This document shows positions 39,592-52,244 of a stretch of DNA of 64,000 nt, piece after piece. The DNA lies in NCBI GenBank assembly GCA_918807975.1, contig OU964931.1, positions 8,938,251 to 9,002,250 on the forward strand, written 5' to 3'. The stretch comes from Aplidium turbinatum. Taxonomy: Eukaryota > Chordata > Ascidiacea > Aplousobranchia > Polyclinidae. Below the pieces are notes generated by a model. The model was not told where the DNA came from. It worked only from the letters and a program-made list of their open reading frames with translations, and did no database searches. Positions within the stretch are counted from its first letter, which is position 1. Every line of letters starts with the position of its first letter. A program made the position numbers and the translations under genes.

Positions 39592-40175
39592 CAGTAGAAC
39601 TCGGTTAATCCGGATTCGATTTGACCAGCGATTCCATCCGGATTAGGCGAAGATCCGGATTAACCGATGACGGTTCTATCAAGCCTGACGTTACCTATAT
39701 AGGAGGGTATTGGTAAAAATCACCGAAATTGAACGCATTAGTGTGGTCATCTGCCAATTCCTAGACGCGCGATCACCACATTAGCGACTCAGTGATAGAG
39801 TTCTTCTAAAATGCAGTATGCATGTAAAATGAATGTATTTGTAGACTCTGCGTCTAACGCAAGAACACACTGGCAAAAGTTACATCTTCAGACATGCGTG
39901 TCGGAATAATCTGTAGTAACTCAAAACTTTTGAAAACAGTTACCGAAGACGAGTTTCTATGGAAAACTTACAAAAAATCACGGTCAAACAAAGTAATCAC
40001 AGGCAAATCCGGATAAAGCGATAGAGAAAGCGCAACTTTTGTCCGGAATAGGCGAAAATCCGGATTAAATAATCCGGATAATCCAAAGCTGTTTTTTAAG
40101 AAAAAGATTACAAATCATTTGTACTTCCAGTTGTATCCGGATTAGGCAAAGATCCGGATTAACCGAGTTCTACTG
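39592..40175. mobile_element. pogo/Tigger-type MITE
   Basis: The termini are CAGTAGAACTCGGTTAATCC and the inverse GGATTAACCGAGTTCTACTG, with TA on both sides (39,590-39,591, 40,176-40,177). Repeated TCCGGATTA(A/G) motifs near both ends are typical of Tigger-like elements. 584 bp and no transposase. Confidence 0.87.
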
Positions 40176-42832
40176 TAGTTGAGCACAGCGCTATTTTACT
40201 AAAAAGTGAAACTTAAATGTATTGATGCATTCACTGCTACTTGCATTATCCTCCTGGGACAGCAGGCATGTACTAGTGCACCTTGAGCTCTTTCACCCTC
40301 TTTTTACTGAGATAGTGAAGTATAATCTCTTTTTTTGCCATGATCTTTTGAGGATTTAAGAAATACTATTGCCAGAAAACAACTAGGCTACTGTGTTGTG
40401 CTTGAAATCATTGAACAATGAACATGTTGAGTTGTTGACATGCTTTTTTACTCATACCATTGCTTTTTGAAAAAAACGATAAAGGTTATTTTATAAAATA
40501 TTATCTAATGCAATATTGTCCTTTATGATAAATTGATAATACACTCCCCTGATGGATCCCAAAAAAAGTTTTTGACTGTGCAATCCGATTAAGTGATGGC
40601 AGAAACTTTGAACTTGATATTTGTAATTCCTTTGCTTATTGCTTTATTACAGTTTCAAATATTGTGCAATTAACTAAAGTAAGTTGCTATGATAATGTAT
40701 TTTCATACTACTACATTACTACTATACATGCTATCAGAAGTTTTTATGTTATTTCTGGCCTCTGAGAAAGATTAATTTTTTCTTATACTGCACTGGTTAA
40801 TTGTTAGCCTATGTTCAAAAAGAAATAATAGATTTTCGGACAATAGCTTAACATGTTGTAAGCTTCAAAAATTCTCTATTTTCATGCAGAAAATGTGGAT
40901 GAGATCTTTGAAAGGACTTTAGTTACCGTCACCTAAATTGTAGTCATCTCATTTGATATTAACTGATCCCCATCAGAGTTTGATCAATTGCAATTGAATG
41001 TGATCAATTATATATAATACTCATTTTCATGTAATTGCAATTGAGACCTTTTGTTGTTGTGTAATTGTGATTTCCAAAACTTTTGTTCCAAATTACAATG
41101 ATATATATCAGTGCTTTTGTTGAGCCGCTAGTTGGGGTTCACAAGGGACTTCTACATTGTAACCTTATCTTTATCAAATGCAGTTCTACTTGTTTTGATG
41201 AAATCAAACTGTAAAAAATCATCGATAAACATAAATATTGAAGCATTTCATTTTTGCTATTGAAACAAGTCATTTATTACATTTGGAAGTAATCGTAATT
41301 TGAACATTTCAAACAATGTAATTGTAATGTATTTAAAAAAAGTTGATGGTGTAGTTAATCCAAGTCTGGTCCCCATATTATATATATACATCATACTTCA
41401 AAATGTAAATGGTAAATATGGTACATAAGCCCACCTCGGGACTGGACAGTTTTGGGCGTGTTAAGCAGGGACAATTTTCTGCCACTCCTATACATTCAGT
41501 ATTTTCAACCGGACCAAATTGGGCTTAGTAAGCGTGGACTTCTGTATTAAAAATTCGGTTTTCGACATCTCACCTTGTGGAACATAGAGCTCAATTACAC
41601 TAGCAGAAATATTCACAAAGAAATCCTTTAAACAATAAATGCCCAAACCTTAAATCACAATCCATATCAACTTTAAAATTTCTTTTGTCTAATCAATCTA
41701 TTCCTTTTTCAGGAACATTGTATTCAAAATAGAGAGATTCATGGATTGGCTCATGGGGTATGAATGAATGGCGTTTATCATTTTTATAACTATGTTGTGG
41801 CAATATATTGCTGTTTTGTAATTGTGTAAAGGTGCTTTGCAGTAGAATTCTTAAAAATTAAGAAGCCTGGATTGGATTAGTGGTGAGATCAGTACATAAC
41901 TACAGTATAATACACATTTGCCTTGCGACTAGAGTTTTTATTCGATCATAGTATTAATTTTTTTCCAACCGCATGTCTTTTCACAGTCGATAGCAGGTTG
42001 CCATCTTTTCAACCTTTCGAGCTTCAAAGTGTTATTTTCATAAATGTTATTATTTCTAAGGTTTTGTTTTCCTCAGACATCAATTCATTTGTCTGACCAT
42101 TGTAGTCAGGAAAAAGCTGCGTACCAATCGTACCATGCAGACGCAGTTGTTGAACACTAGTATTGGTGAATGACTTTAATTTCAGTATTAAATTGTTTTT
42201 AGAGGAGATGGTTACTTTCAAATGATTCCTGAAAGGAATCGTAACGAGGGAAATCAATAAATTGATTTTTTTTCTAAGTCTGGCTGCAACGCAAAATCAA
42301 TAGTGTACAACCGAGCACTCAGGCAAGGAAAAATGGGCGGAAGCCTTCTTGGACTACAGCAGTGTACTGCACGTTACAGTGCTCGGTTCAATTCTTCAAA
42401 CTTGTACAGTCGGGAACACGACATCCTCTCGCTAGACGACTGATCACGGCCGACATGTCGCAAGGAGATCTCACCGCAGGGTACATCTCACCACTAGACG
42501 ACTTGACGCGAATTCCTTACTAATCCTAATAACGCTTCTTTATCACATTCCCGTGGCTTGTTTGTCTCGAACCTTGGACATCTGTTGATCTACTTTAGAA
42601 AACAGCAACAGAGTTATCTTAAAACTTCCAATACCGGTTAATTGCTGATGTTTTTAATATTGTACTGTTGATGAACAATATTTAGTATTGATCAAAAATA
42701 TAAGCCGTTTCCGAATCTAAACTGACAAATGATGAGAAATAAAAAGTTTTAAGGCACGGTTTACAGTCGAGTAAAAATGGTGTGTCATCAACATTCAACA
42801 ACGTCTGAATACGCTTTTTCGCCTCAGTTAAA
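40176..42832. other. intergenic, one possible short MITE
   Basis: Mostly AT-rich unique-looking sequence. 41,419-41,544 has weakly matching ends (TACATAAGCCCACCTC and the inverse of AGCGTGGACTTCTGTA), suggesting a decayed TA-flanked MITE. No coding region is recognised. Confidence 0.35.
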
Positions 42833-42912
42833 CCATTGCCATCAGCTCTTTTTTACATTGATTCGTCTGCAGGCGTTGAATCAGTGTAAAAAAGGGTTGA
42901 TTTGCTGACTAG
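42833..42912. repeat. copy of the ~90-bp hairpin family
   Basis: TTTTTTACATTGATTCGTC-TGCAG-GCGTTGAATCAGTGTAAAAA is the stem, ending TTGATTTGCTGACTAGG. The left end is eroded. Confidence 0.6.
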
Positions 42913-43689
42913 GTTTCTGTAATCAATGTATGTTCAAAATTTGCCTGGGCACTTCTTTTGCCAACGCAATTCATATTTTGTTCGATTGCTTCGGCATTTA
43001 TCTCGGCAATTGCTAACGCCAAACTCAAAGGCTGAGTCATTGTTTTCTTAAATCATCACGTTGTTTCTTGCAGATGTGCAGATGTTTTTAATGACAGCTG
43101 TTTTTGAAATAGTAGTTTTGAACGCAAATAAATATATTGACGATTATAAAGTACCTTTGTTTTTCTAACCACTGTGGTATTTTTGTCAAATTTTCTTTGA
43201 AATCGAATCTTATTAATTTGGTGCGTAAGTATTGCTTGCTGCATAAGACGCTTGTCATTTTTCTACTCAATGTAAGGAACTACTTTGTAATCTTGACTTA
43301 GACGTATATTTATATTACCAATGCGTTGATTTACTTCAGTAGTCTGTTGGACCAAATATGCAAAAAAACGTGTAGAAATATCTTAAATTTTCTGTTTCGT
43401 AATTTTAACTTATGCTATTTGCCTGAGGCTTTTGTCTTTGACCTGTAGCAGTGATTTGGTTCATTGAAGAAATAATGTGTCCAATTCTTGGAATTTACCA
43501 CTAAACAAACCTGTATGGGCTTCTTCGTGTGTCAAAATTTAACATTTTGTCACTTAGCGATTGACCAGTTCTATCTGCATGGAAACTTTTTTAAGTTTTG
43601 TGTTTTCGTAACATCTCCACAATAGATATTCCATTTTTTTGTCAGAACAAGAAGGCATATCAATCGCCACGATATCAATCGTTTATTTC

Positions 43690-44100
43690 GTGATGATTTC
43701 TCGAAGTTGTCTTGTTATTGTGTGTGACTGTTTGAACTTTGTGTATAACAGACTCTACATTGCAAACTAACTTGTTTGTCATAATATTTTTCTTTCCGAG
43801 AGAACTTTCCACAGAAAAAATCTAACTTTTCGTATGGTGGCGCTAAAGATTAAAACAATGACGTTTGGAGAAGTAACTTACCAGCTTGTCTCAAACCAAG
43901 CCACCAGTCACCTAATCGATGAAATGTCAGATGATATTGCTTTGCGATCATTGTACTGTATTTGGCAGTAATACCTGTCGCATCGATCAGTGGAAGTTAA
44001 TCGTGAAGTTCTTACAAAGCTTTTCGTAAAATATGACGCACTCGAGATTGGATTTTTCATCTTTCTTGATTGAGCCGGCAATTGGTAAGCTGCTCAAAAC
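43690..44100 (+). other. decayed coding-like region, unidentified
   Basis: One plus frame reads from about 43,790 through TFGEVTYQLVSNQATSHLID and DDIALRSLYCIWQ to a TAA, then continues in the same frame as VEVNREVLTKLFVKYDALEI to a TGA near 44,070. The codons look gene-like, but the frame is interrupted and no family was recognised. A transposon-derived or dead gene is possible; so is chance. Confidence 0.2.
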
Positions 44101-45129
44101 AACTCTCGCCCAGTTGTCTCCTGGTTAAGTTTCTCGATTTGGGGAATTGACGACTGATGGCGGCCAAAGTGTGTCGTAAAATTGTGATATCTTCAACAAG
44201 GAAGTACTGGCTGGCTTGCGTTGAATACATGATTGAACTCCTTCAGTTGGCATTTCATTTGACGAGATCTTTCTTCACTGTTCAATTAAACGAAACCATT
44301 TTTCCAAAAAAAAAAATGATGTTGACAAGACAAACGCAGGGTTACCAGTTCAGCGGTTTTCCAGTGGAATTGGGCTAGTTTTGTTTTAGAGTCGCGGGAA
44401 TATTTTAGCAGTCGCGTTTTTTTCGTTTGGTTTCCTTCCACTTTTACTGAATTCTTTTTCGATTTTGGCTATATTTTGCGCGACTTTGTCATAATTTGGG
44501 CTTGTTTTATCTCACTTGCGACGATTGGGCTGGAATTGTTAAAAACATCTGGCAACCTTGATTTTAGGTAAGCTTAACGCTTGCATAAGCTAGTCATTTT
44601 GATGGCAGTCACGCACTTTTTTCAACTTTGTTGTTGTGACAGTAATAATGGTTCAAGAAAAAAAATAGATCATCCGGTTAAATTAAACAATCTGTGCTGA
44701 ACTGCTGACAGACGATTTTCTTCGAAAAATGAATCTAAATTTTACATGTTTTTGTGAATCATACAACGAACTAGAACGCTGAATACCAACTTTCATCCTT
44801 TTGTTGGTCTACTTTTGCACCGGGTTGGTCAAGAATAGTTTATTTCCAGCCTTGTTTTAATCCTGTACTTTTTCCCAAATGGGCTGATGTTGACGATGCT
44901 CCACTTAGATGTGGTTCTTTTTCATGTGAAGCAACTTTTCGTGTAACAGCATTCCTGGCTTGCTAATCCAATAAATTTACAATATCTAGAAGCACTGGTA
45001 TTTCTTAGCTGTTCATTTAATTTTGAAAATGAAGCTTTTCTTGAAACAGCTTCACCGAACTGATGCGCGTGGGTTGTTCGCAAGTGATCAAAGTTTGTCT
45101 GCGGTTTGTTTCACTTTATTGAATTTCTA

Positions 45130-45219
45130 CCCAGACAACAAATCAGTCGTTTTTTTTACATTGATTCACCATTTGTATTCGTTGAATCAATGTAAAAAAC
45201 GTCTAATTTGTTGTCTAGG
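45130..45219. mobile_element. ~90-bp hairpin element, good copy
   Basis: It begins CCCAGACAACAAATCAGTCG and ends CGTCTAATTTGTTGTCTAGG, flanked by TA on both sides. The stem is TTTTTTACATTGATTCA / TGAATCAATGTAAAAAA. Confidence 0.75.
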
Positions 45220-45783
45220 TAAAATCCACATGAAATATTACATTTCTCCCTATTTACATCCTGTGTTTTCGCAGCAAAACTGTCATAGAAATTGTTATTT
45301 TGATTTGACAGCATCATACGTCATTTTTTTTCGCTTGTAATTGCATCCTGGCTGTTTTGTATCGTTGCGACCTTTGCAACTTCACAGGTGTTTGCAGTCA
45401 AGCATGACGGTGTCACACTGAAGCCTAGAAGGTAAATCATTTTTTAAGAGTCCTGTCACATATCAGTATTTCGTACAGTGTGTTTGATATTACACTCTGA
45501 GCACATAACTTTTCTCAACTAAATTGACCTTCAAAATGTTGAAGCACATAGCCTACCCATTACCAACTTACAAAATCATCGTTTGCACATTTTTTCAACG
45601 TTTAATTTTCAAATTTGGTGACGTTGAATCGATGCGAAAAGGGTAATTTTCACTATCTGCGATGAGATATACAAAAACTGCACAAGATCTATCGATCCCT
45701 GGTGGCTTGGCGAATTGCTTCATCAAAAGTTTTTCTCCGATCGATGTTGCGCTTTGTGCTCGCTTGGCATTAAACATTGACTA

Positions 45784-46167
45784 TTGATCGGTGAAAATTT
45801 TGTGTTCCCTGCCGAATTTCACAAGTTTTACGACTATATGGCATACAGAGATCTCTTTTTGCTAATGCTTTATCATTGCTATTATATAGCACCAAGTGAT
45901 GTTGAAAGCTTCAAGCATAATTTTTTGCACCCGCCCATAGTAGTTTATTTTTGTAATCTAAGTCTTTTGTCCATTGAAAAGATCATACAGCGCGACTCAA
46001 AATATACAAGGTCGTTAATAGATGGATATTTTCAGTATTTTTATAGTTATCGCGCTCAAGGTATTTTGTTTACTGTGGATGGTTTCGGTTATCTATTGTC
46101 TGGTGCGTGCCCGTTTCATTTTCTCTTTTCTATTTTAAGCTGCGTTGAGACACCAGACTATCCTTAA
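45784..46167 (+). other. 127-codon ORF without recognised similarity
   Basis: Open from MIGENFVFPAEFHKFYDYMA to the stop. It is rich in Tyr, Phe and Leu, as expected for chance translation of AT-rich DNA, and has no signal peptide or domain motif I know. Length alone makes it worth listing, not calling. Confidence 0.15.
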
Positions 46168-46416
46168 CCTTTAATTTGTCGAGCGTCAAAGCACCCAACT
46201 GTAAAATTTTAAGCAACGTTGTTCACCCCACTAAGCCTATAAATAAAGGTGAGATTGGGTTGACTTCTTTCGAACAATTTTATGAATTAAAAAAAAATGT
46301 TGGACAGGGTTACAGGTTATCATTATTCAATCTAAAACACTTTCTGTTAAGAACACGGATATATTGATCACTTAAATATTTTCGTCAGCACTGTTAGTGC
46401 AATGCATCCTTCAAGT

Positions 46417-46570
46417 CAGGGGCGGATCGAGCAAGTAGCCTTAGAAGGGAAAGCAATTTCAGCAAAACATAATCATGTGTCCATTTACCCGACCTTGCTA
46501 ATACACCATGAATGAACTTAATTTTTTGTGTTTTAAGGGAGGCAATCGTCCCCTCTTGGATTCGTCACTA
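46417..46570. mobile_element. 154-bp hAT-type MITE
   Basis: The left end CAGGGGCGGATCGAGCAAG and the right end CTTGGATTCGTCACTA have the layout of common CAGGGGCGGAT.../...ATCCGTCACTG hAT MITEs. The flanks CTTCAAGT and AATCAAGT share TCAAGT, an imperfect 8-bp TSD. Confidence 0.5.
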
Positions 46571-47639
46571 AATCAAGTAGGCATTTATCCATGCACAGCG
46601 CTGCTGGAACATAATCGTACAAACATTCACCGACAACAACTGAACGAAGCAAAAATTAACAACTGTAATCAAAGCAAGTGTAGACATTGTTGCTCTGAAC
46701 TGGACAGTAAAAAGAAGGCAGCTTGTAAGCTAGTTATGGCTAACGCAAAACTCCTCAAAGAGTAATCTAATAATCACAATGAAACTCTTCAAGAATAGAT
46801 GGCGTAAAAGACGAACGACGTTATGGTGTATTTTTTACAGCATTGTTTGCAACAAAGCAGTTCATGTAGAGTTAATGCTTATAATACATTCATCAATGCC
46901 AATAGTTTATAACGTGCATCGGCTGGAAAGCATATCGCATGCTGCATGGCAAACGATAATTCAAAGTATATTCACAAGACTTCGCTCAAGTTACTTGCAG
47001 CCCCAAGATTATGCAAACAGTTAAATCACGCCATAGAGCCTTGCCGGTGGCTGTCTGGAAATCGGTATATTAACCGGAAGGCAGCCATAAGTCAACTTTT
47101 ATTTTTTTTAAATGTTATTTTAAAAAATGTATATACATATCAGAGTTTTGCCAATATTCTCCGATATTGCTGTGTTTAGCCGAATGGAATGCAAACCTAA
47201 TTACCCGGTTTGTAGCCCAGATCCCAGAAGACACCAATTTTCCCTCCAATCACTTCGATTCATGGCTTCGATTGCATTTGGTTTGTGTTGACATGGCGTC
47301 TGTGATGCAAAGATATATCACTTTCTCTTCTCTCTCTCTCTTTTTAAATATCATATGCCCTCTATTCAACAGCCCTCCAAAACAATGTCATTCCAGTTTG
47401 ATGGATCTCATGTGTTTTGCCAAAGTTTATCGGGACATGCAATGCCTGGTTAAATGATATGTAAAAATTTGAGTCTTTAAGCTACTGTCGGCGATTTTTT
47501 GGTAGTTTGCAACTCATATAGATAGACCTTGTATTTGCACGCTCAACACATTTTGATCACATCTCGCCGAAAAAAAGTAAAAGTAAAAAATGAATCCGTT
47601 ATCCAACAAGTAGAATTAATGAAATCTGGAATCTAACTA

Positions 47640-47870
47640 TCCTCAGAAAAACTACGATATTTCGGACACATTGCAAGAAGAAACTCATTAGAAAATATTG
47701 TTGACTGAAATGATGTAAGGCAAACAAGCAAAAAGATGACAAAAATGAAATATTTTAATTGAAAATTTTCAATCAATTGACAGGACTGAAAAGCGTGCCA
47801 GAATTATTGATAAAAAAGAAAGATAGAACAAAATTGAGGGAGTTTACAAGAGAGGTCACAGTTGATCAAG
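47640..47870 (+). mobile_element. decayed LINE fragment
   Basis: About 47,652-47,711 reads SEKLRYFGHIARRNSLENIV, the KLRWFGHVxRR motif near the end of many LINE reverse transcriptase ORFs. Following frames are broken. Ends not defined. Confidence 0.6.
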
Positions 47871-48834
47871 CATAAAGAAAAGGAATCGTCGTAACCCATA
47901 CTCAAACTGTTCCCACCATGTTCAAGTTTGCTCCAAAAATATATTAAGTCAAGACCTAACGGTGCTTAGCCAACCGTGAATCGAGGAGTGATGACGAATC
48001 AAATCTTCAGCGTTGTCAGTTTTCCTATTTTCCCGCGGAATTTGGCAGGCTTTGTTGGAAAGTAGCTGGAAAATTTATGCATGTGCGCTTTTTGGGAAAG
48101 GAAGCTACTTTTGATGTTGCTTAGTTGTGATTTCTGGTTGGATTACAAAGTAGCCAAAAATTACAAATATAATGTAACGTTAGTTGATCAGCAAGCAAGT
48201 TATTTTGCGTTATTTTATAAATCTTAAGCTACTTTAAACACTTCAGGATTGAATTATCTTTAAGCTTTTTTTTAATTACAATTCTTTAAACACATCTGGC
48301 AACACTGCAAGTAGAATGGTTGGTTATCTGTCCGACACTTTGGTCGTCAGATGATGACATGGTTGGTATGATTCATGGCAACTTAATAAAGCAAATCACT
48401 TTTTCCAACTCCAGTTAATAATTTACAGTTCATAAGTCTTTCCTTTTATATGAATATTGTCTACAAAAGCATAGTTTATGAAATTTGTTTTCAGACATCG
48501 TATTTGTTTTTTGAAATTTATAACAGAGGGTATGACTTTTGCCATGCTTTTGCTTAGCACGTGTGTGACTGCAAAGCGCTTCATCAATATTGTTTACTCC
48601 GTTCGCTTCGTCTTTCAAAATACAGTACCGCAAGGCACAATAACATGCTGTTCGCCGCACTCCCTTTAAATGTCTTTTTATACTTTCAATAGACTTTCGA
48701 GTTATAGCTATCGCAGAAGCTTGAATACCTATGCAGTTATCCTGTTCTACATGCGACTAAAACACATCAAGACCTGAAAATTAGAAACTAACAGATTGCT
48801 GAAATCAATAGATGCAAGCACTGATCTAACTTGG

Positions 48835-48898
48835 AGTCAGTCGGTTTTTGCTTTCCGTCATTGAATAAATGTAAAAATGAACTGATTTGCTGACTGGG
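48835..48898. repeat. degenerate copy of the ~90-bp hairpin family
   Basis: It has GTCAGTCGGTTTTTGC at the left and TAAAAATGAACTGATTTGCTGACTGGGG in spaced match at the right; the central stem is shortened. Confidence 0.5.
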
Positions 48899-49547
48899 GA
48901 TTGCTTTTGCTTCATCGTCGTTGTTCATATGAAGCAGGAAGTTTTTACCATCTATTTAATGGGTGAATGGTGTTATTCCGTTTAAAGTAGGTAGGGCAGC
49001 CAAGGAATTGGAATAGCTGTTTACTCCACCCTGATATACAACAAACTGCAGAGGTCCGCTAGTTTAAACGGTCACAAAGTGTTTTTATCACTGAACTTTG
49101 TAGTATTGTTTGTTGTTATTTTGTTATATCACGTCAGATAATAAGGCATCAATTTTAAAATCAATGCTTGCTGTGTTTATCCGGGCATGTACAATACATC
49201 CCATGGGTTCAGACAGGAAGTCTCATGATTTTGCAATCTGCATGCAACAATAATCAACATTCTTGCAATTTCACGTGCAATGTTTTCAGTGAAACAAAAT
49301 GCTCTTTTGTAGTGCTGTAGCGTTTCAAATCAATGGCAGAAAAGTCAACAAACTAATTTGCTTGCAAAATAAACCCAACTGCGCATTCTTGTGAATTGGA
49401 AACCATTGTACACCATGAACAATGTAGTAATGGTACACTGTACAGTGTACACCTCACAGGAGCAAATTCACGTAGATATTACATTGAAAATGGTAGTATT
49501 CACTAAATCTAAGAAGCTAATTCATACAGCCTCTGATCAGGCCACTC

Positions 49548-50361
49548 TCACGCCATGACGTCAGAATTGTTACGCTTCAGCAAAGACAGTTTCTTGATTT
49601 CTGCAATCTTCTTGCTTATGAGGCAGCAATTCAGGTAACATCTCCCAATTGTTGCAACCAGAGCAGTGTCTGCAATGATGACAGTCAAGAGATTTATCAT
49701 TGTCGCTTTACTGAACCTTAATACATAGTCATCTCTAACACATTTTAACGTTCGCTTCGAAGTGTCAATGAATTTAGAAAGTAGTTTTAAATCTTTGTTT
49801 GGTTGTATGTTTTGTGCACGTTTTTTCTACATAAAGTGGTTATTTGAGTCATTTGAGAATACTAATTTAAATGTAGGCTAAATTATTGATTGAGGTGGAA
49901 TGAGGTCACAACAGTCTAATGGCTAAACGTGTGGAAATTACCAATTGCGTGTGTTGTCAGATTTTCTTGAGAAGTAGAGTACATATAAGATCTCATGGCT
50001 TACTGGGTGGACTACTTGAAGAGGGCAAAATATGCTCTTGTTTGTCTTTATCAAATGCATGACATCATGGCTTTCATGTTTAAACACAAATATCACTTTA
50101 TTGCCGACTTTTGTCCTATAGTTTTGTTGATTGTGTGTCAATAGAAGCACTACGTCTTTACCTGAGCTGCGACCTGCGCGTTTCTAAGATACCACTCGTT
50201 TGAAAAGAGTTTTGTTTGCGGCTGTTGCTTCTCTTGCCCCGTTGCAGGGCTGCTGGTTGCCGGGTTATTGTATGTAGAGGAATATGTATTGTTTGCGTGT
50301 TTACCATTCTACTGTTTTGCTTCGAATCATCTTTGGCTGTTTTTCTTGAAAAAGTTGCCAA
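49548..50361 (-). CDS. unidentified three-exon gene, 196 residues
   Basis: Exon 1 is 50,361-50,162 (ATG, ends CTCAG|GTAAAG, phase 2). Exon 2 is 50,115-50,004 (acceptor AAAACTATAG, donor CCA|GTAAGC, phase 0). Exon 3 is 49,826-49,548 (acceptor CTTTATGTAG, stop TGA). All three join in frame, with introns of 46 and 177 bp. The N-terminus is basic and polar (MATFSRKTAKDDSKQNSRMV). Exon 2 reads KVGNKVIFVFKHESHDVMHL. Exon 3 carries LLSKFIDTSKRTLKCVRDDY and a mildly hydrophobic stretch TMINLLTVIIADTALVATIG, then KKIAEIKKLSLLKR. I recognise no family. Support is the phase match, consensus splice sites and gene-like codon choice; the 46-bp intron is short but feasible. The divergent MOB2-like start lies 2.9 kb away. 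Confidence 0.6.
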
Positions 50362-51048
50362 ACGGATTGTGAGCTAGATATGGCAACATAACTCATTGCA
50401 TCTTTTTCTTTTCAGCTTCATACGCCTGTGCAACCTACTACATGTACTCTGTGCAGCATATGACTTCGTTAAAACGGCGAAGCAATATTATAAGTAGTTG
50501 TGATATCGTAGTTTATTTGACGTTAATTTCCGGTAAATGTTAGTGCTTTATTGCAATAGTACTGTGGTAGGTTTTTTTGCATTGCAAAATCCTCAGGAGT
50601 GATTGTGTGAATTCAGTATCTGTCCACGAAAATATATTGAGCTGTATGTGGATTGTGGAATTGTTTGAAGCTAAACTTGAAATTGTAACTAATGTTAGAT
50701 ATAGACACGGAGCAAAAGCGGAAGTATATTTGGCAGCCAGGTAAACTCGGAGTGATGATAGTGATGTAATTTTACGTCCATTGCTAGTTATCTTGCCGTC
50801 TTTTTAACTGCCGACCTAACTGTGACCTTGCTTGTGTAAGATTGCGTCAGAGACGTTGATTAGCAGCTGGTGGCAAGTTGAGTGTTTTAACCGCAACCCA
50901 AGATGGGATGTAGACTTACAGAAATGCCACTTGACTGCGATTGATAAAGCAGATTTGTCTGTCAATTCTTCTGTCATAGCTTCTGTACTTGCAATAGGAT
51001 AAAGCTAAGTCGTGAAAAAAGTTTAATGTTATGAGGAATGCGTTAACG

Positions 51049-52244
51049 CAGGGGTCACCAAATGGCGGACCGCATGCGGCCCGCCACGCTGTTATGTGCA
51101 GCCGCGAAAGGTATCAGCGTACAAGTATAACCAAGTTTTTTTGAGGAGTTAAAGAGCATGAAGGCAAAAAATACTTTCCCAGAAGCATATTTTTGCTTTG
51201 CATGCGATTCCACCGACCGACCAATCAAATTGTAGCCTAGTTCTAGGTGGGGGTCGCTCGAAGTTATTCCAATGCGATGTCCAGTCACACTGTCCATGTG
51301 GTTGATTAAAACGTCTTTTTTCGAAATTCGAAAATGTCTGTGAGCATAGGGTTGCTTATTTTAAGTTTGTAAATGTCATGTAAACACTAGTGTGCGTTTC
51401 ACCGTTATTGTGTTTCAAGAGCAATGTTCTATGCAAGTTTTTCTTGGCAAAGTAGGTCGGTGTGCCAACTCAATTTATAATAAATTGGCAAAATATTATA
51501 TATAAATTTAAAGACTTTTTCTGGTCGTAGGCCTATTATGAAAATATTTAGCTTAGTACTGCAAAATGTTGTTAATCAACAATTCTTGCCATGCTGATAA
51601 CCACCGCAAGTGACAGTTGTCTAATAATAATCAAAGAAAGACGGTTTTATAGACTTTCACAAAAAAATTGAAAAACCAACTCATTGCTTTTTTAGAGGGA
51701 AGACTGTTCATGAATTACGATAGAAACGTTTTTTCGTTGATTCCCACAAGCGTTTGTTTCATTGTGCCTGGTTTCTTTTTTCCTGTTATTGGAGCCTATT
51801 TTTCGCTGATATGTTTGCAGGTCACTATAATTGTTGCCTGTATTGCGATGTGTCAAACATTTCCTTGTTTATTGAAACTGTTAATTGGAAGATATCTTTT
51901 GTGAAGCGAAGTGACAACACCACTCTTGCTTGGCGATGAATATCCTGATGAAACCGCTCGCCTCGCTATAAGTGTGCAAAACAAGTGGCCTCGTTTATTA
52001 GGCATTGTTAAAAAAGTCAAAAGTGTTGTAAAAGGAGCTTGCCCTGGCAGTAGCGTTGTTCGATTAATTTTGTTGCTGCGGTATTCTAACATAAATATGA
52101 ACAACATGTAACGCCAGATACTGAGTACGAAATGCGTTCTTTTCTAGCATAAGAGTCAACCTACCTAACATTTTATTAGTGCGGCCCGCCACAGCTCTCC
52201 TTAGTGCCAAAGTGGCCCGCATGCAAAAAGGTTGGTGACCCCTG
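51049..52244. mobile_element. 1.2-kb hAT-type non-autonomous element
   Basis: The termini are CAGGGGTCACCAAATGGCGG and GGTTGGTGACCCCTG. Exact 8-bp TSDs CGTTAACG (itself a palindrome) lie at 51,041-51,048 and 52,245-52,252. Its right third matches 1-484. A minus ORF (51,055-51,297) has no transposase motif. Subterminal GCGGCCCGCCAC stretches are typical of the group. Confidence 0.9.

Noticed and set aside
45023-45340. 105-codon plus ORF
   Set aside because: Its middle is the hairpin element at 45,130-45,219, so the frame is accidental.
49433-49453. Perfect palindrome GTACACTGTACAGTGTAC as a regulatory site
   Set aside because: A single short palindrome with no associated element, promoter or second copy; chance in this sequence cannot be excluded.
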